A stretch of 64,000 bases of DNA, from assembly GCF_003208655.1 (NCBI RefSeq), contig NZ_QKLU01000007.1:284731-348730 (forward strand), in the 5' to 3' direction. Both the position numbers and the translations under genes were made by a program. Shown piece by piece: positions 25,403 through 33,231 of this stretch (positions are counted from its first letter, which is position 1; the number at the start of each line of letters is the position of its first letter). Source of the DNA: Pedobacter nutrimenti. Its GTDB lineage: Bacteria > Bacteroidota > Bacteroidia > Sphingobacteriales > Sphingobacteriaceae. The notes beneath the pieces were generated by a model. That model was not told where the DNA came from and did not search any database. It saw only the letters and a program-made list of their open reading frames with translations.

Positions 25403-26254
25403 TTATAATGAGGGTTTTAAGTACCTTGTTTTTATTTTTAGGTGGGGCCCCTTTTTTAGAAAATCCGGATATCCTTTTTGTTGTTTAATGGATTTTATTG
25501 CTTCATAACCTGCAGATGTGCTGCGGATTTTATTTAGTAAATAAACGTCATCTTTCAGAAGGTCTGTTTCTGTGAGCGTGCCTTTTTTTATAAAATCATG
25601 GATCAGTATTGCCAGTTGCTGATTGGCATATACGTACAAAGGATGATTAAAAACCTCTTTATTTAGTTTTTCCAGGGTGCTGCTAATCCATTGTGCTTGC
25701 ATGGGGTCGTTGACAACAATTTTTCCTCGTTTTAAAGTAATGGAATCTATAAAATTCCTGGCGGCCTTTCTGGTAATTAGTTTAGCGTGAAGGGCATCCC
25801 TGAGGGTGTAGTCGATCCGGTCAGCACAAAGATAAGGTAGTGGCTGTTCCAGGATAGAAAAATCAGTTCTTAAAATTTGGTCGATGGAGTAGTCAAATCG
25901 CTCCAGTATTTCGGGGATATCCGAGTGAAGCAGTACAGGTTCAAATACTTTTTCATGATAGTCTTCTTCCTGATTGCCAAATACGTAATCGCCAACATGA
26001 GAAAAAGCCGTATGTGAAACATCATGGAGCAAGCCGGCTATTTGTTCAAGTTCAGAACCTCCAAGGATGCGGATCAGGAGCATAACACCAATGGAGTGTT
26101 CCATTCTGGAATGTGAAATGTCTGGATTAACAAGAAAGATGGCGCCACTCTGATGGACATTTCTCAGCCTTAACAAGCTTTTATTGTTTAGTAACTCCCG
26201 GAAAATGGCTGGAAGTTCAAATGTGCCATAAATAATATCGCTGACTTTAATCAT
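25403..26254 (-). CDS. HD-domain phosphohydrolase
   Basis: About 283 residues. The HD motif reads GLLHDVSHTAFSHVGDYVFG (about residue 80), preceded by RNVHQSGAIFLVNPDISHSRMEHSIGV, whose ISHSRMEHS is typical of the dGTPase/YwfO branch. The DRIDYTLRDA segment supplies the later metal-binding Asp. Such enzymes hydrolyse (deoxy)nucleoside triphosphates or related phosphoesters in the cytoplasm. ATG at 26254 is preferred over the in-frame TTG two codons earlier because the -7 promoter lies directly ahead. Exact substrate not assignable. Confidence 0.85.
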   Translation of the reverse strand: MIKVSDIIYGTFELPAIFRELLNNKSLLRLRNVHQSGAIFLVNPDISHSRMEHSIGVMLLIRILGGSELEQIAGLLHDVSHTAFSHVGDYVFGNQEEDYHEKVFEPVLLHSDIPEILERFDYSIDQILRTDFSILEQPLPYLCADRIDYTLRDALHAKLITRKAARNFIDSITLKRGKIVVNDPMQAQWISSTLEKLNKEVFNHPLYVYANQQLAILIHDFIKKGTLTETDLLKDDVYLLNKIRSTSAGYEAIKSIKQQKGYPDFLKKGPHLKIKTRYLKPSL

Positions 26255-26257
26255 ATG

Positions 26258-26265
26258 CAAATATA
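26258..26265 (-). promoter_or_regulatory. -7 promoter element TATATTTG of the HD gene, nearly leaderless
   Basis: On the minus strand TATATTTG matches TAnnTTTG exactly and ends 3 bases before the ATG, implying a nearly leaderless transcript. No clear -33 TTG. Confidence 0.45.
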
Positions 26266-26395
26266 CTAAAGTAGATAGTTTATTTGCTAATATTTTTAGT
26301 TTTATTGTGGTGATTCTTTTTAATTTCCTTGTCGGGTTAAGTATTGTGGGAATAAAAGGTTGAAATGGTTATATTGTAACCTGTTTAGTATTGTT

Positions 26396-26839
26396 ATGTT
26401 TGATGAACTGGAAAAATATACCTTCAAAGGTAATTTCTTTTATCGCCCGACAGATAGCCTAGAAGAGGTTTGTAATGCACCTTCAAGTTATTATGGTGTT
26501 TTTCTTGTGTACGCATTAAGAAAAGGAAAAGTAGAGTTGATTTACATTGGAAAGAGCGGAGTGGAGTTGTTTGGAAATGCAAATACAGAAGGACATATAT
26601 GTGATGGTTTAAGAGATAACCTGGTGGATGGGCTTCATTTTGATGAAACCAGCAGAAAAAATTGCTGGCCCGTACAAATGTTTATTGAGGATATAGAAGC
26701 TTTACATGTTCATTGGTATGTGACCTATGATGGCCAGTATAAGGACCGGCCAGGATATATAAAAATAAAGCTTCTACAGGTTTACCAGGGTATCTTTGGA
26801 AAAATACCGAGATGGAATTTTGGATCCGACCGAACCTGA
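26396..26839 (+). CDS. GIY-YIG-like protein of unknown function
   Basis: About 147 residues starting MFDELEKYTFKGNFFYR. The pair YGVFLVYAL...ELIYIGKSG has the spacing of the GIY and YIG strands in GIY-YIG nucleases, and an Arg follows in GLRDNL where the catalytic Arg helix sits. The rest (WPVQMFIEDIEALHVHWYVTYD) has acidic residues that could hold a metal. It is isolated, with no recombination or repair neighbours. It could be a nuclease or a binding-only derivative. An in-frame ATG 12 codons upstream exists, but its extra residues look non-functional. Confidence 0.6.
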   Translation: MFDELEKYTFKGNFFYRPTDSLEEVCNAPSSYYGVFLVYALRKGKVELIYIGKSGVELFGNANTEGHICDGLRDNLVDGLHFDETSRKNCWPVQMFIEDIEALHVHWYVTYDGQYKDRPGYIKIKLLQVYQGIFGKIPRWNFGSDRT

Positions 26840-26948
26840 TTTTATTGTATCTGTCTATTTATCAGAGTGCTGAAAAGACTTTTTTGGAATCTGTTGAAAA
26901 ATGTAAATACAAGCTGTTTTTTTAAGTGAAAATAAATGTAAAAAGCAT

Positions 26949-26978
26949 TTTGACTTTTAAAAACAATCCCTATCTTTG
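26949..26978 (+). promoter_or_regulatory. Complete Bacteroidota promoter of tRNA-Leu(UAG)
   Basis: TTTG (26949-26952), 18 bases, then TATCTTTG (26971-26978) gives both the -33 and -7 elements at standard spacing, 22 bases before the tRNA. Confidence 0.8.
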
Positions 26979-27000
26979 CAGTCCTAAATAACTCCTAACT

Positions 27001-27082
27001 GCGGAAGTGGCGTAATTGGTAGCCGCACCAGACTTAGGATCTGGCGCTTCACGGCGTGGGGGTTCGAGTCCCTTCTTCCGCA
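27001..27082 (+). tRNA. tRNA-Leu (anticodon UAG)
   Basis: Acceptor stem GCGGAAG pairs with CTTCCGC, followed by discriminator A. The anticodon arm CCAGA-CTTAGGA-TCTGG presents TAG. A long variable arm (GCTTCACGGC region) marks a class II leucine tRNA, and the T arm contains GGTTCGAGTCC. CCA is not encoded, so it must be added by nucleotidyltransferase. Confidence 0.97.
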
Positions 27083-27088
27083 CATTAG

Positions 27089-27116
27089 AATTCCTCCGCA
27101 ACACGGGGGAATTTTT
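27089..27116 (+). terminator. Intrinsic terminator of the tRNA
   Basis: AATTCCTCCG pairs with CGGGGGAATT (one G-U) across a 5-base loop, then a T tract. It separates the tRNA from the trigger factor gene. Confidence 0.8.
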
Positions 27117-27155
27117 ATATAAAAGGATATTGGTAAAATATTTTGATTCAGAAAA

Positions 27156-28502
27156 ATGAACATTACACAGGAAAAAATTAACGATTTAAACGCAGTCGTA
27201 AAAATTAAGATTGCACCTGAGGATTATACTGCAAAGGTGGAAAAAGCCATTAAGGATCAAGCGAAAAAAGCTAACCTTCCGGGTTTCCGTAAAGGGATGG
27301 TTCCTGCAGGCCACATCAAAAAAATGTATGGTAAAAGTATCCTGGTAGAAGAAATCAATAATCTTTTAGGCGAGACTTTAAATAAATACCTTACAGATGA
27401 GAAAGTAGAGATTCTTGGTCAGCCGCTTCCTGTAATGGACGATTCTAAAGAATTTAAGTGGGACAATACAGATGAGTTCGAATTTGATTACGAACTTGGA
27501 TTGGCACCGGCCGTTGAAGTGAGCATTACTTCTAAAGATAAATTTACGGCATATGACGTAAAAGCCGATGAAGAAACCCTGGCAGCAAGGATCAAAAATA
27601 TCCGCAGAAGCTATGGCAAAATGACAAACCCTGAAGTTTCGGCAGATGATGACGTTCTTTATGCCGAATTAGCACAACTTTCTCCGGATGGTTCAGTTTT
27701 TGAAGGTGGAATTAAACATACCGGTTCAATCCGTTTGGATCAGGTAAAAGATAAAAAGATTTTAAAGTCTTTAATCGGTTTAAAAAAAGAAGATGTAGTT
27801 GAACTTGATCTTCAGAAAGCTTTTGAAAAGAATGAGGCAATAATTGCTAAATTACTGAACATTAGCGAAGAGGATGCAAAAGAGCTGAATTCTAAGTTTC
27901 AGGTTACGGTTAAAAATGTAAACCGTTTGGAAGAAGCAGATTTAAACCAGGAGTTCTTTGATAAAATATTTGGTGAAGGTGTTGTAACAGACGAAGCCGG
28001 ATTTAATGCTAAAATTACAGAAGAAGTAGAAGGAATGTTCAAGCAGGATGCAGACCGCAAACTGCAGAATGATATCTATACTAAACTGACAGAAAGTATT
28101 AAAATGGAATTGCCCGATGAGTTTTTACGTAAATGGTTAAAAGCAACCAACGAAAAACTTACTGATGCCGAACTTGCTGAAGGTTATGATGATTTTGCAA
28201 AAAACCTGAAGTGGACTTTAATTGAAAATAAATTAATTAAGGACAATAACATCGAAATTAAATATGAAGATGTTTTTCAAACGGCTAAACAACGTTTGGA
28301 TGCCCAATTCAGAATGTATAGTCCTAGCCCTATGCCAGAAGATCAGTTGGCTCAGTATACGGCAACCTTCCTTAAAGAGAAAGACAATGCGAACCGTATC
28401 TTTGAAGAAGTTAAGGCCCTGAAAGTTTTTGATTATATTAAATCAGCAGCTACTATTGACCAAAAAGAAATAGCTTACAATAAATTTGTAGAATTGGCTT
28501 AA
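27156..28502 (+). CDS. tig: Trigger factor (ribosome-associated chaperone and prolyl isomerase)
   Basis: The 448-residue protein has the trigger factor layout. In the N-terminal ribosome-binding domain the signature reads KKANLPGFRKGMVPAGHIKK (about residues 37-55), matching the GFRxGxxP motif. The PPIase region (about 150-240) is poorly conserved, as in other Bacteroidota. The C-terminal helical arms reach YDFAKNL...FDYIKSAA. It binds L23 at the tunnel exit and shields nascent chains. It precedes clpP and clpX, the conserved tig-clpP-clpX order, but a terminator and 220 bases lie between tig and clpP. Confidence 0.94.
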   Translation: MNITQEKINDLNAVVKIKIAPEDYTAKVEKAIKDQAKKANLPGFRKGMVPAGHIKKMYGKSILVEEINNLLGETLNKYLTDEKVEILGQPLPVMDDSKEFKWDNTDEFEFDYELGLAPAVEVSITSKDKFTAYDVKADEETLAARIKNIRRSYGKMTNPEVSADDDVLYAELAQLSPDGSVFEGGIKHTGSIRLDQVKDKKILKSLIGLKKEDVVELDLQKAFEKNEAIIAKLLNISEEDAKELNSKFQVTVKNVNRLEEADLNQEFFDKIFGEGVVTDEAGFNAKITEEVEGMFKQDADRKLQNDIYTKLTESIKMELPDEFLRKWLKATNEKLTDAELAEGYDDFAKNLKWTLIENKLIKDNNIEIKYEDVFQTAKQRLDAQFRMYSPSPMPEDQLAQYTATFLKEKDNANRIFEEVKALKVFDYIKSAATIDQKEIAYNKFVELA

Positions 28503-28538
28503 TTCATGTTAGAAGAGCAATTCTAAATATACAGATAT

Positions 28539-28570
28539 AAATAAGGCGGCTTTTTAAGGCCGCCTTATTT
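28539..28570 (+). terminator. Intrinsic terminator after tig
   Basis: A perfect 12-bp stem (28539-28550 with 28559-28570) with an 8-base loop ends in TTT/AT-rich sequence. It splits tig from clpP-clpX. Confidence 0.85.
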
Positions 28571-28722
28571 ATATAAAAGCTATTCAAATTTTACAATACA
28601 ATAATAAATTATCAACTTAGTTTTTTTACTATTGATAAAAGGTTATACATTAATAAAATTAAAATAGAAGAATAGTTCTTCATGAATTCCGAAAGGAGTT
28701 ATAAATTTAAAATACCCTAAAC

Positions 28723-29415
28723 ATGAAAATAGATAAAGACGAATTTAGAAAATATGCAGTTAAGCATCACCGTATAAATGGTTTAAATGTGGATCGTTTT
28801 ATCGGGCAAACCAATAATTCCCCAAAAAGCATGACACCTTATATTATTGAGGAACGTCAGTTGAATGTGGCTCAGATGGATGTGTTTTCCCGCTTAATGA
28901 TGGACAGGATTATTTTTCTGGGTGATGCTATTTATGAAGGAAATGCCAATATTATACAAGCTCAATTGTTGTTCCTCCAATCTACAGATAACAACAGGGA
29001 TATACAGATTTATATTAATTCTCCGGGGGGCTCTGTGTATGCAGGTTTAGGGATTTACGATACAATGCAGTATATTGCACCTGACGTTGCAACAATATGT
29101 ACCGGTATGGCCGCTTCGATGGGAGCAGTTCTGCTGGTTGCAGGAGCTAAAGGTAAAAGGGCGGCTTTGAAGCACTCCAGGGTGATGATCCACCAACCTT
29201 CCGGTGGTGCTCAGGGTGTTGCCTCTGATATGGAAATCAATTTGAGGGAAATGCTTAAATTGAAAAAAGAATTATATGACATCATTTCCAGTCATTCAGG
29301 ACAAACTTATGATTGGGTAGAGAAAGCCTCTGACCGTGATTACTGGATGACTTCTGAAGAAGCGAAAAGTTTTGGAATGATTGATGAGGTATTAGGTTCA
29401 AACAATAAAGCATAA
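28723..29415 (+). CDS. clpP: ATP-dependent Clp protease proteolytic subunit
   Basis: A 230-residue ClpP. Catalytic residues are Ser132 in GMAASMGAVL, His157 in MIHQPSGG and Asp in DRDYWMT (about residue 206). INSPGGSVYAGLGIYDTMQ forms the substrate-binding strand. It assembles as a double heptamer and degrades proteins delivered by ClpX, whose gene starts 1 base after its stop. The N-terminal extension of about 35 residues is longer than the E. coli propeptide and may be processed. Confidence 0.97.
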   Translation: MKIDKDEFRKYAVKHHRINGLNVDRFIGQTNNSPKSMTPYIIEERQLNVAQMDVFSRLMMDRIIFLGDAIYEGNANIIQAQLLFLQSTDNNRDIQIYINSPGGSVYAGLGIYDTMQYIAPDVATICTGMAASMGAVLLVAGAKGKRAALKHSRVMIHQPSGGAQGVASDMEINLREMLKLKKELYDIISSHSGQTYDWVEKASDRDYWMTSEEAKSFGMIDEVLGSNNKA

Positions 29416-29416
29416 A

Positions 29417-30655
29417 ATGGCTAAACAAAATAAAGAATCCCGTTGCTCTTTTTGTGGTTCTGGCAAGCAGGATACATTGATGCTGATAGAAGGTCTTGAT
29501 GCTTTTATTTGCGACAAATGTGTTGTTCAGGCCAACCAACTGCTCGTACAGGAGCTGGGCAGTAAGAAATCAAAGAGCCTGGATACTTCAATAACCTTGT
29601 TAAAGCCTTTAGAAATAAAACAGCACATAGATCTGTACGTAATTGGTCAGGATGATGCAAAAAAGGTACTTTCTGTTGCGGTTTATAACCATTATAAGCG
29701 GTTAAGCCAGAAAATCGACCAGGATGAGGTTGAAATTGAGAAGTCAAATATTATGCTGGTCGGAGAGACCGGAACTGGCAAAACACTTTTGGCAAAGACA
29801 ATTGCAAAAATATTACATGTTCCTTTTTGTATTTGTGATGCTACAGTTTTAACAGAGGCAGGTTATGTTGGTGAAGATGTGGAAAGTATCCTAACCCGTT
29901 TACTGCAGGCGGCCGATTATGATGTGGCTTCTGCCGAACGTGGAATTGTTTACATCGATGAGGTTGATAAAGTTGCACGTAAAAGCGATAATCCTTCAAT
30001 TACCAGGGATGTATCCGGAGAAGGTGTTCAGCAAGCGCTACTTAAGATCCTTGAAGGTACAGTGGTGAATGTCCCTCCTCAGGGCGGACGTAAGCATCCT
30101 GATCAGAAAATGATTCCTGTGAATACAAATAACATTTTATTTATTTGTGGAGGTGCATTTGACGGGATTGAACGTAAAATTGCAAATCGGTTGAGAACAC
30201 AGGCGGTAGGTTATAAGGTAAAAAAGGATGATGTTGATCTGGACCTTAAAAATCTATACAAATACATCACTCCTCAAGATCTTAAATCTTTTGGTTTGAT
30301 CCCTGAACTGATCGGACGTGTACCTGTTTTGACCCACCTGAATCCTTTGGATAAGGCTGCTTTGAGAAATATTTTAACTGAACCAAAAAATTCATTGTTG
30401 CGTCAATATGTAAAACTTTTTGAATTTGAAGGAGTAAAATTGGTTTTTGAAGATGAGGTCCTGGATTTTATTGTAGACAAAGCCATGGAATATAAGCTGG
30501 GAGCGAGGGGTTTAAGATCGATTTGTGAAGCAATTATGCTCGATGCGATGTTTGATATTCCTTCCGAACCAGGGGTGAAAGAACTTAATATTACACTGGG
30601 TTATGCGGTGGAAAAATTTGAAAAAGCGGACTTTAAAAAGCTAAAAGCTGCTTAA
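29417..30655 (+). CDS. clpX: ATP-dependent Clp protease ATP-binding subunit
   Basis: A 412-residue ClpX. The N-terminal zinc-binding domain has CSFCGSG and CDKC cysteine pairs (residues 10-36). The AAA+ core has Walker A GETGTGKT (about 116-123), Walker B GIVYIDEVDK, the pore loop GYVGED, and arginine-bearing GLIPELIGRVPVL. It unfolds tagged substrates and feeds them to ClpP. A 1-base gap from clpP indicates co-transcription; a strong terminator follows its stop. Confidence 0.98.
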   Translation: MAKQNKESRCSFCGSGKQDTLMLIEGLDAFICDKCVVQANQLLVQELGSKKSKSLDTSITLLKPLEIKQHIDLYVIGQDDAKKVLSVAVYNHYKRLSQKIDQDEVEIEKSNIMLVGETGTGKTLLAKTIAKILHVPFCICDATVLTEAGYVGEDVESILTRLLQAADYDVASAERGIVYIDEVDKVARKSDNPSITRDVSGEGVQQALLKILEGTVVNVPPQGGRKHPDQKMIPVNTNNILFICGGAFDGIERKIANRLRTQAVGYKVKKDDVDLDLKNLYKYITPQDLKSFGLIPELIGRVPVLTHLNPLDKAALRNILTEPKNSLLRQYVKLFEFEGVKLVFEDEVLDFIVDKAMEYKLGARGLRSICEAIMLDAMFDIPSEPGVKELNITLGYAVEKFEKADFKKLKAA

Positions 30656-30661
30656 GAAATT

Positions 30662-30689
30662 AATCCCCGTTTTACGGGGATTTTTTTTT
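30662..30689 (+). terminator. Intrinsic terminator after clpX
   Basis: AATCCCCGT pairs with ACGGGGATT across a TTT loop and runs into a nine-T tract, seven bases after the stop. Confidence 0.95.
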
Positions 30690-30760
30690 AACTTGTTATT
30701 TTTAGAAAGGGTTTACAAACCCTTTAAATTGAATGTTAATTAATAAATAAGGAGAAATAT

Positions 30761-31624
30761 ATGAACGAAGAAAAAGATGTAAAAAAAGCAGCAGATGCTG
30801 CAGGAAAAGAGAAAAAAGTAAAAGAAGTAGAATCTCCGGTTAAACCAGGTTTAAAATCCAAAGAAGATATCGTCAGGAACTGGTTGCCCAGGTATACCGG
30901 CCGCCCATTGGAAGAATTTGGTCAATATATCCTGCTGACAAATTTTAGCAAGTATTTGCAGATGTTTTCAGAATGGAATGATAATGCCCCTATAGTAGGA
31001 CTCGATAAACCCATGCAAAGTGTGACGGCTAATGGAATTACGATCATCAATTTTGGTATGGGAAGTCCGCTTGCAGCCACTATGATGGACTTGCTTACTG
31101 CCATTATGCCTAAAGCCGTATTGTTTTTGGGTAAATGCGGAGGCTTAAAGAAGAAAAATCAGTTGGGTGACCTTATACTTCCGATTGCTGCAATAAGGGG
31201 AGAAGGAACGTCTAATGACTATTTACCAGCTGAAGTTCCGGCCTTGCCTGCTTTTGCGCTTCAAAAGGCAATTTCTACGACAATACGTGACCATTCCAGG
31301 GATTATTGGACGGGTACATGTTATACCACCAACAGAAGGGTTTGGGAACATGATAAAAATTTTAAAAAATATTTGAAGAGCCTGCGTGCAATGGCTGTTG
31401 ATATGGAAACAGCTACAATTTTTACGACAGGTTTTGCCAATAAGATTCCGACAGGGGCTTTATTACTGGTTTCTGATCAGCCAATGATCCCTGAAGGTGT
31501 AAAGACAAGCGAGAGTGACAGCAATGTAACCAGTAATTATGTTGAGACACACTTGAAAATTGGAATTGATTCTTTGAAACAATTGATTAATAATGGATTG
31601 ACGGTAAAACACCTGAAGTTCTAA
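30761..31624 (+). CDS. amn: AMP nucleosidase
   Basis: A 287-residue protein. The core from about residue 35 (KSKEDIVRNWLPRYTGRPLEEFG) belongs to the short Bacteroidota AMP nucleosidase group. LLTNFSKYLQMF, FLGKCGGLKKKNQLGDLILPIAAIRGEGTSNDY and AVDMETATIFT (the purine-phosphorylase-type Glu/Met/Glu motif) are visible. The enzyme splits AMP into adenine and ribose 5-phosphate and regulates the AMP pool. The first 30 residues are a lysine/glutamate-rich extension (EKDVKKAADAAGKEKK) without known function. It is preceded by a purine-rich AGGAGA-like stretch 9 bases from ATG, unusually good for this phylum. Confidence 0.88.
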   Translation: MNEEKDVKKAADAAGKEKKVKEVESPVKPGLKSKEDIVRNWLPRYTGRPLEEFGQYILLTNFSKYLQMFSEWNDNAPIVGLDKPMQSVTANGITIINFGMGSPLAATMMDLLTAIMPKAVLFLGKCGGLKKKNQLGDLILPIAAIRGEGTSNDYLPAEVPALPAFALQKAISTTIRDHSRDYWTGTCYTTNRRVWEHDKNFKKYLKSLRAMAVDMETATIFTTGFANKIPTGALLLVSDQPMIPEGVKTSESDSNVTSNYVETHLKIGIDSLKQLINNGLTVKHLKF

Positions 31625-31666
31625 ACTCCATTAAAATCATACGGCTATGTTGTTCTTGGTTTACTT

Positions 31667-32170
31667 TTAATACAGGTCATCTGTGTTTTTTGGAAAATCA
31701 AATAACAACATGGTTCCGGTATGATAACTGACTTCCTCCCATTGATCTGTATTAAAATTAATGATCACGATGCCGGCCGTAGGAATATTGTAAATGTCTT
31801 CATCGCATAGGTAATTTGCAAAATCTGTAAAGCCTGGGTTGTGTCCAAACATTGCTATACGGTCAAAGTCATCATTATAATTGGTGACTACGTGGAGTAG
31901 TTCGGCTATACCAGCCTCATAAATGGAAGCTTCTGTTTGAATCTTTAAAGGAGCGTCCCATACATCTGCAAAATGTTTTGCCGTACTAATGGCCCTTACT
32001 GCTGGGCTGCTGACAAGCAATTGAGGCAAAACTCCTCTTTTAAGAATTTTTCTTGCCATATTTGGAGCATCCTTATTTCCTCTATGGTTTAATGGCCTGT
32101 CAAAATCACTCAAGACATCACTGTTTTTCCAGTCGGATTTTCCGTGTCTGATTAAAAATAACTGTTTCAT
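31667..32170 (-). CDS. SixA-like histidine phosphatase
   Basis: A 167-residue histidine phosphatase. The catalytic RHG motif is in LFLIRHGKSDW (His9), with Arg and His of the second half in SSPAVRAISTAKHF and MFGHNPGFTDF. SixA dephosphorylates phosphohistidine of HPt domains in E. coli; here an Hpt protein lies 5 kb away (37445) but the link is only suggestive. It is the last gene in a minus-strand row with a family 9 glycosyltransferase and PolX. Confidence 0.9.
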   Translation of the reverse strand: MKQLFLIRHGKSDWKNSDVLSDFDRPLNHRGNKDAPNMARKILKRGVLPQLLVSSPAVRAISTAKHFADVWDAPLKIQTEASIYEAGIAELLHVVTNYNDDFDRIAMFGHNPGFTDFANYLCDEDIYNIPTAGIVIINFNTDQWEEVSYHTGTMLLFDFPKNTDDLY

Positions 32171-32233
32171 CTGTTTGTACTTATTCTTTTGTCAGCTGGG
32201 TTCTTATATGTTATTAAATAATAAAACCTGGCT

Positions 32234-33214
32234 TTATCCATTTATAAAATCAACAATTATTCCCTCTGGTATGTTTTTCATACATTTAAAATGGCCAAGG
32301 GGACACTTTTCCAAACCAAATTTAGAACATGGTCTGCAGGAAAGCTCTACTCCTGCAATGAGTGACTCTGAAATCTGATAAGGTTGTACACCCAGAAGCT
32401 CGGGCGTAGTACCTCCCCATATGGATGCAAGGGGTTTATTGAATGCTTCTGATATATGAGTTAAGCCTGTATCAAAACCGATTACTTTGTACGCTTTGGA
32501 AACCAGAAAGACAGATTGGTCCAGATTAGTCGTCCCACAGGTGCTAAAAACATGAGCGCCAGTTTGCTTTTGTATAAATGCAGCGTTTTCCTGTACGTCA
32601 CTTCCACCCAGCAAAACTATAGGGTGTTTGATGTTTTTACATATTTCAATAATTTTATCATTTGGGAGCCTTTTGGTAAAATGTGTAGCTCCAATAACAA
32701 AAGCCACAAATTTATTCCGGTGGGAAGGGGGTAAAAAATCTTCAAGTTTATAGTCTCCGGAGATGTAATAGTCAATTGGCTGAAGGTCATTTTTTATACC
32801 CAGAAATTTCACAGTATCCATATATCTGTCTACCAAATGTTCTGATGGGATTAATTTATGCCATTTGAATTTTAAAGCAAGCCATTTTCGGATTCTATCC
32901 TTTTTATAGGTTGAAGATGGAATGTTTAAGGAGGCTTTAATGATGGAGGTTCTCAGGTTGTTATGGAGATCTATAATTAGATCGAAATTTTGTTGTTTTA
33001 TGGCCCTAATTGTATCTGAAAGTTTAGGGGACAGTAAGTGTAGTGCACTTAGGTAAGGGTTGTTTTTATAAATATATTGAAACGCTGGCTTAGTCAGGAA
33101 GTGGACCTCACAATCTGGTAGTTGCTTTTTCAAACATCTGATAACCGGGGTGGTGTAAATAATATCACCCATTGAACTGAATCTGATAACAAGAATTTTG
33201 GATGGTGTTTTCAA
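32234..33214 (-). CDS. Glycosyltransferase family 9 (heptosyltransferase-like)
   Basis: A 326-residue GT-B enzyme. KILVIRFSSMGDIIYTTPVIRCLKKQLP is the family 9 opening and IGFDTGLTHISEAFNKPLASIWGGTTPELLG is the C-terminal nucleotide-sugar site. A cysteine cluster (LSCRPCSKFGLEKCPLGHFKCM) is typical of heptosyltransferase II-like members. It would transfer a sugar to the lipopolysaccharide core at the inner membrane's cytoplasmic face. The start codon is TTG (no usable ATG precedes the invariant KILVIRF strand), which may lower translation. It lies 17 bases after polX. Confidence 0.88.
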   Translation of the reverse strand: MKTPSKILVIRFSSMGDIIYTTPVIRCLKKQLPDCEVHFLTKPAFQYIYKNNPYLSALHLLSPKLSDTIRAIKQQNFDLIIDLHNNLRTSIIKASLNIPSSTYKKDRIRKWLALKFKWHKLIPSEHLVDRYMDTVKFLGIKNDLQPIDYYISGDYKLEDFLPPSHRNKFVAFVIGATHFTKRLPNDKIIEICKNIKHPIVLLGGSDVQENAAFIQKQTGAHVFSTCGTTNLDQSVFLVSKAYKVIGFDTGLTHISEAFNKPLASIWGGTTPELLGVQPYQISESLIAGVELSCRPCSKFGLEKCPLGHFKCMKNIPEGIIVDFING

Positions 33215-33231
33215 ATGAAGGGTTTCCTGTT

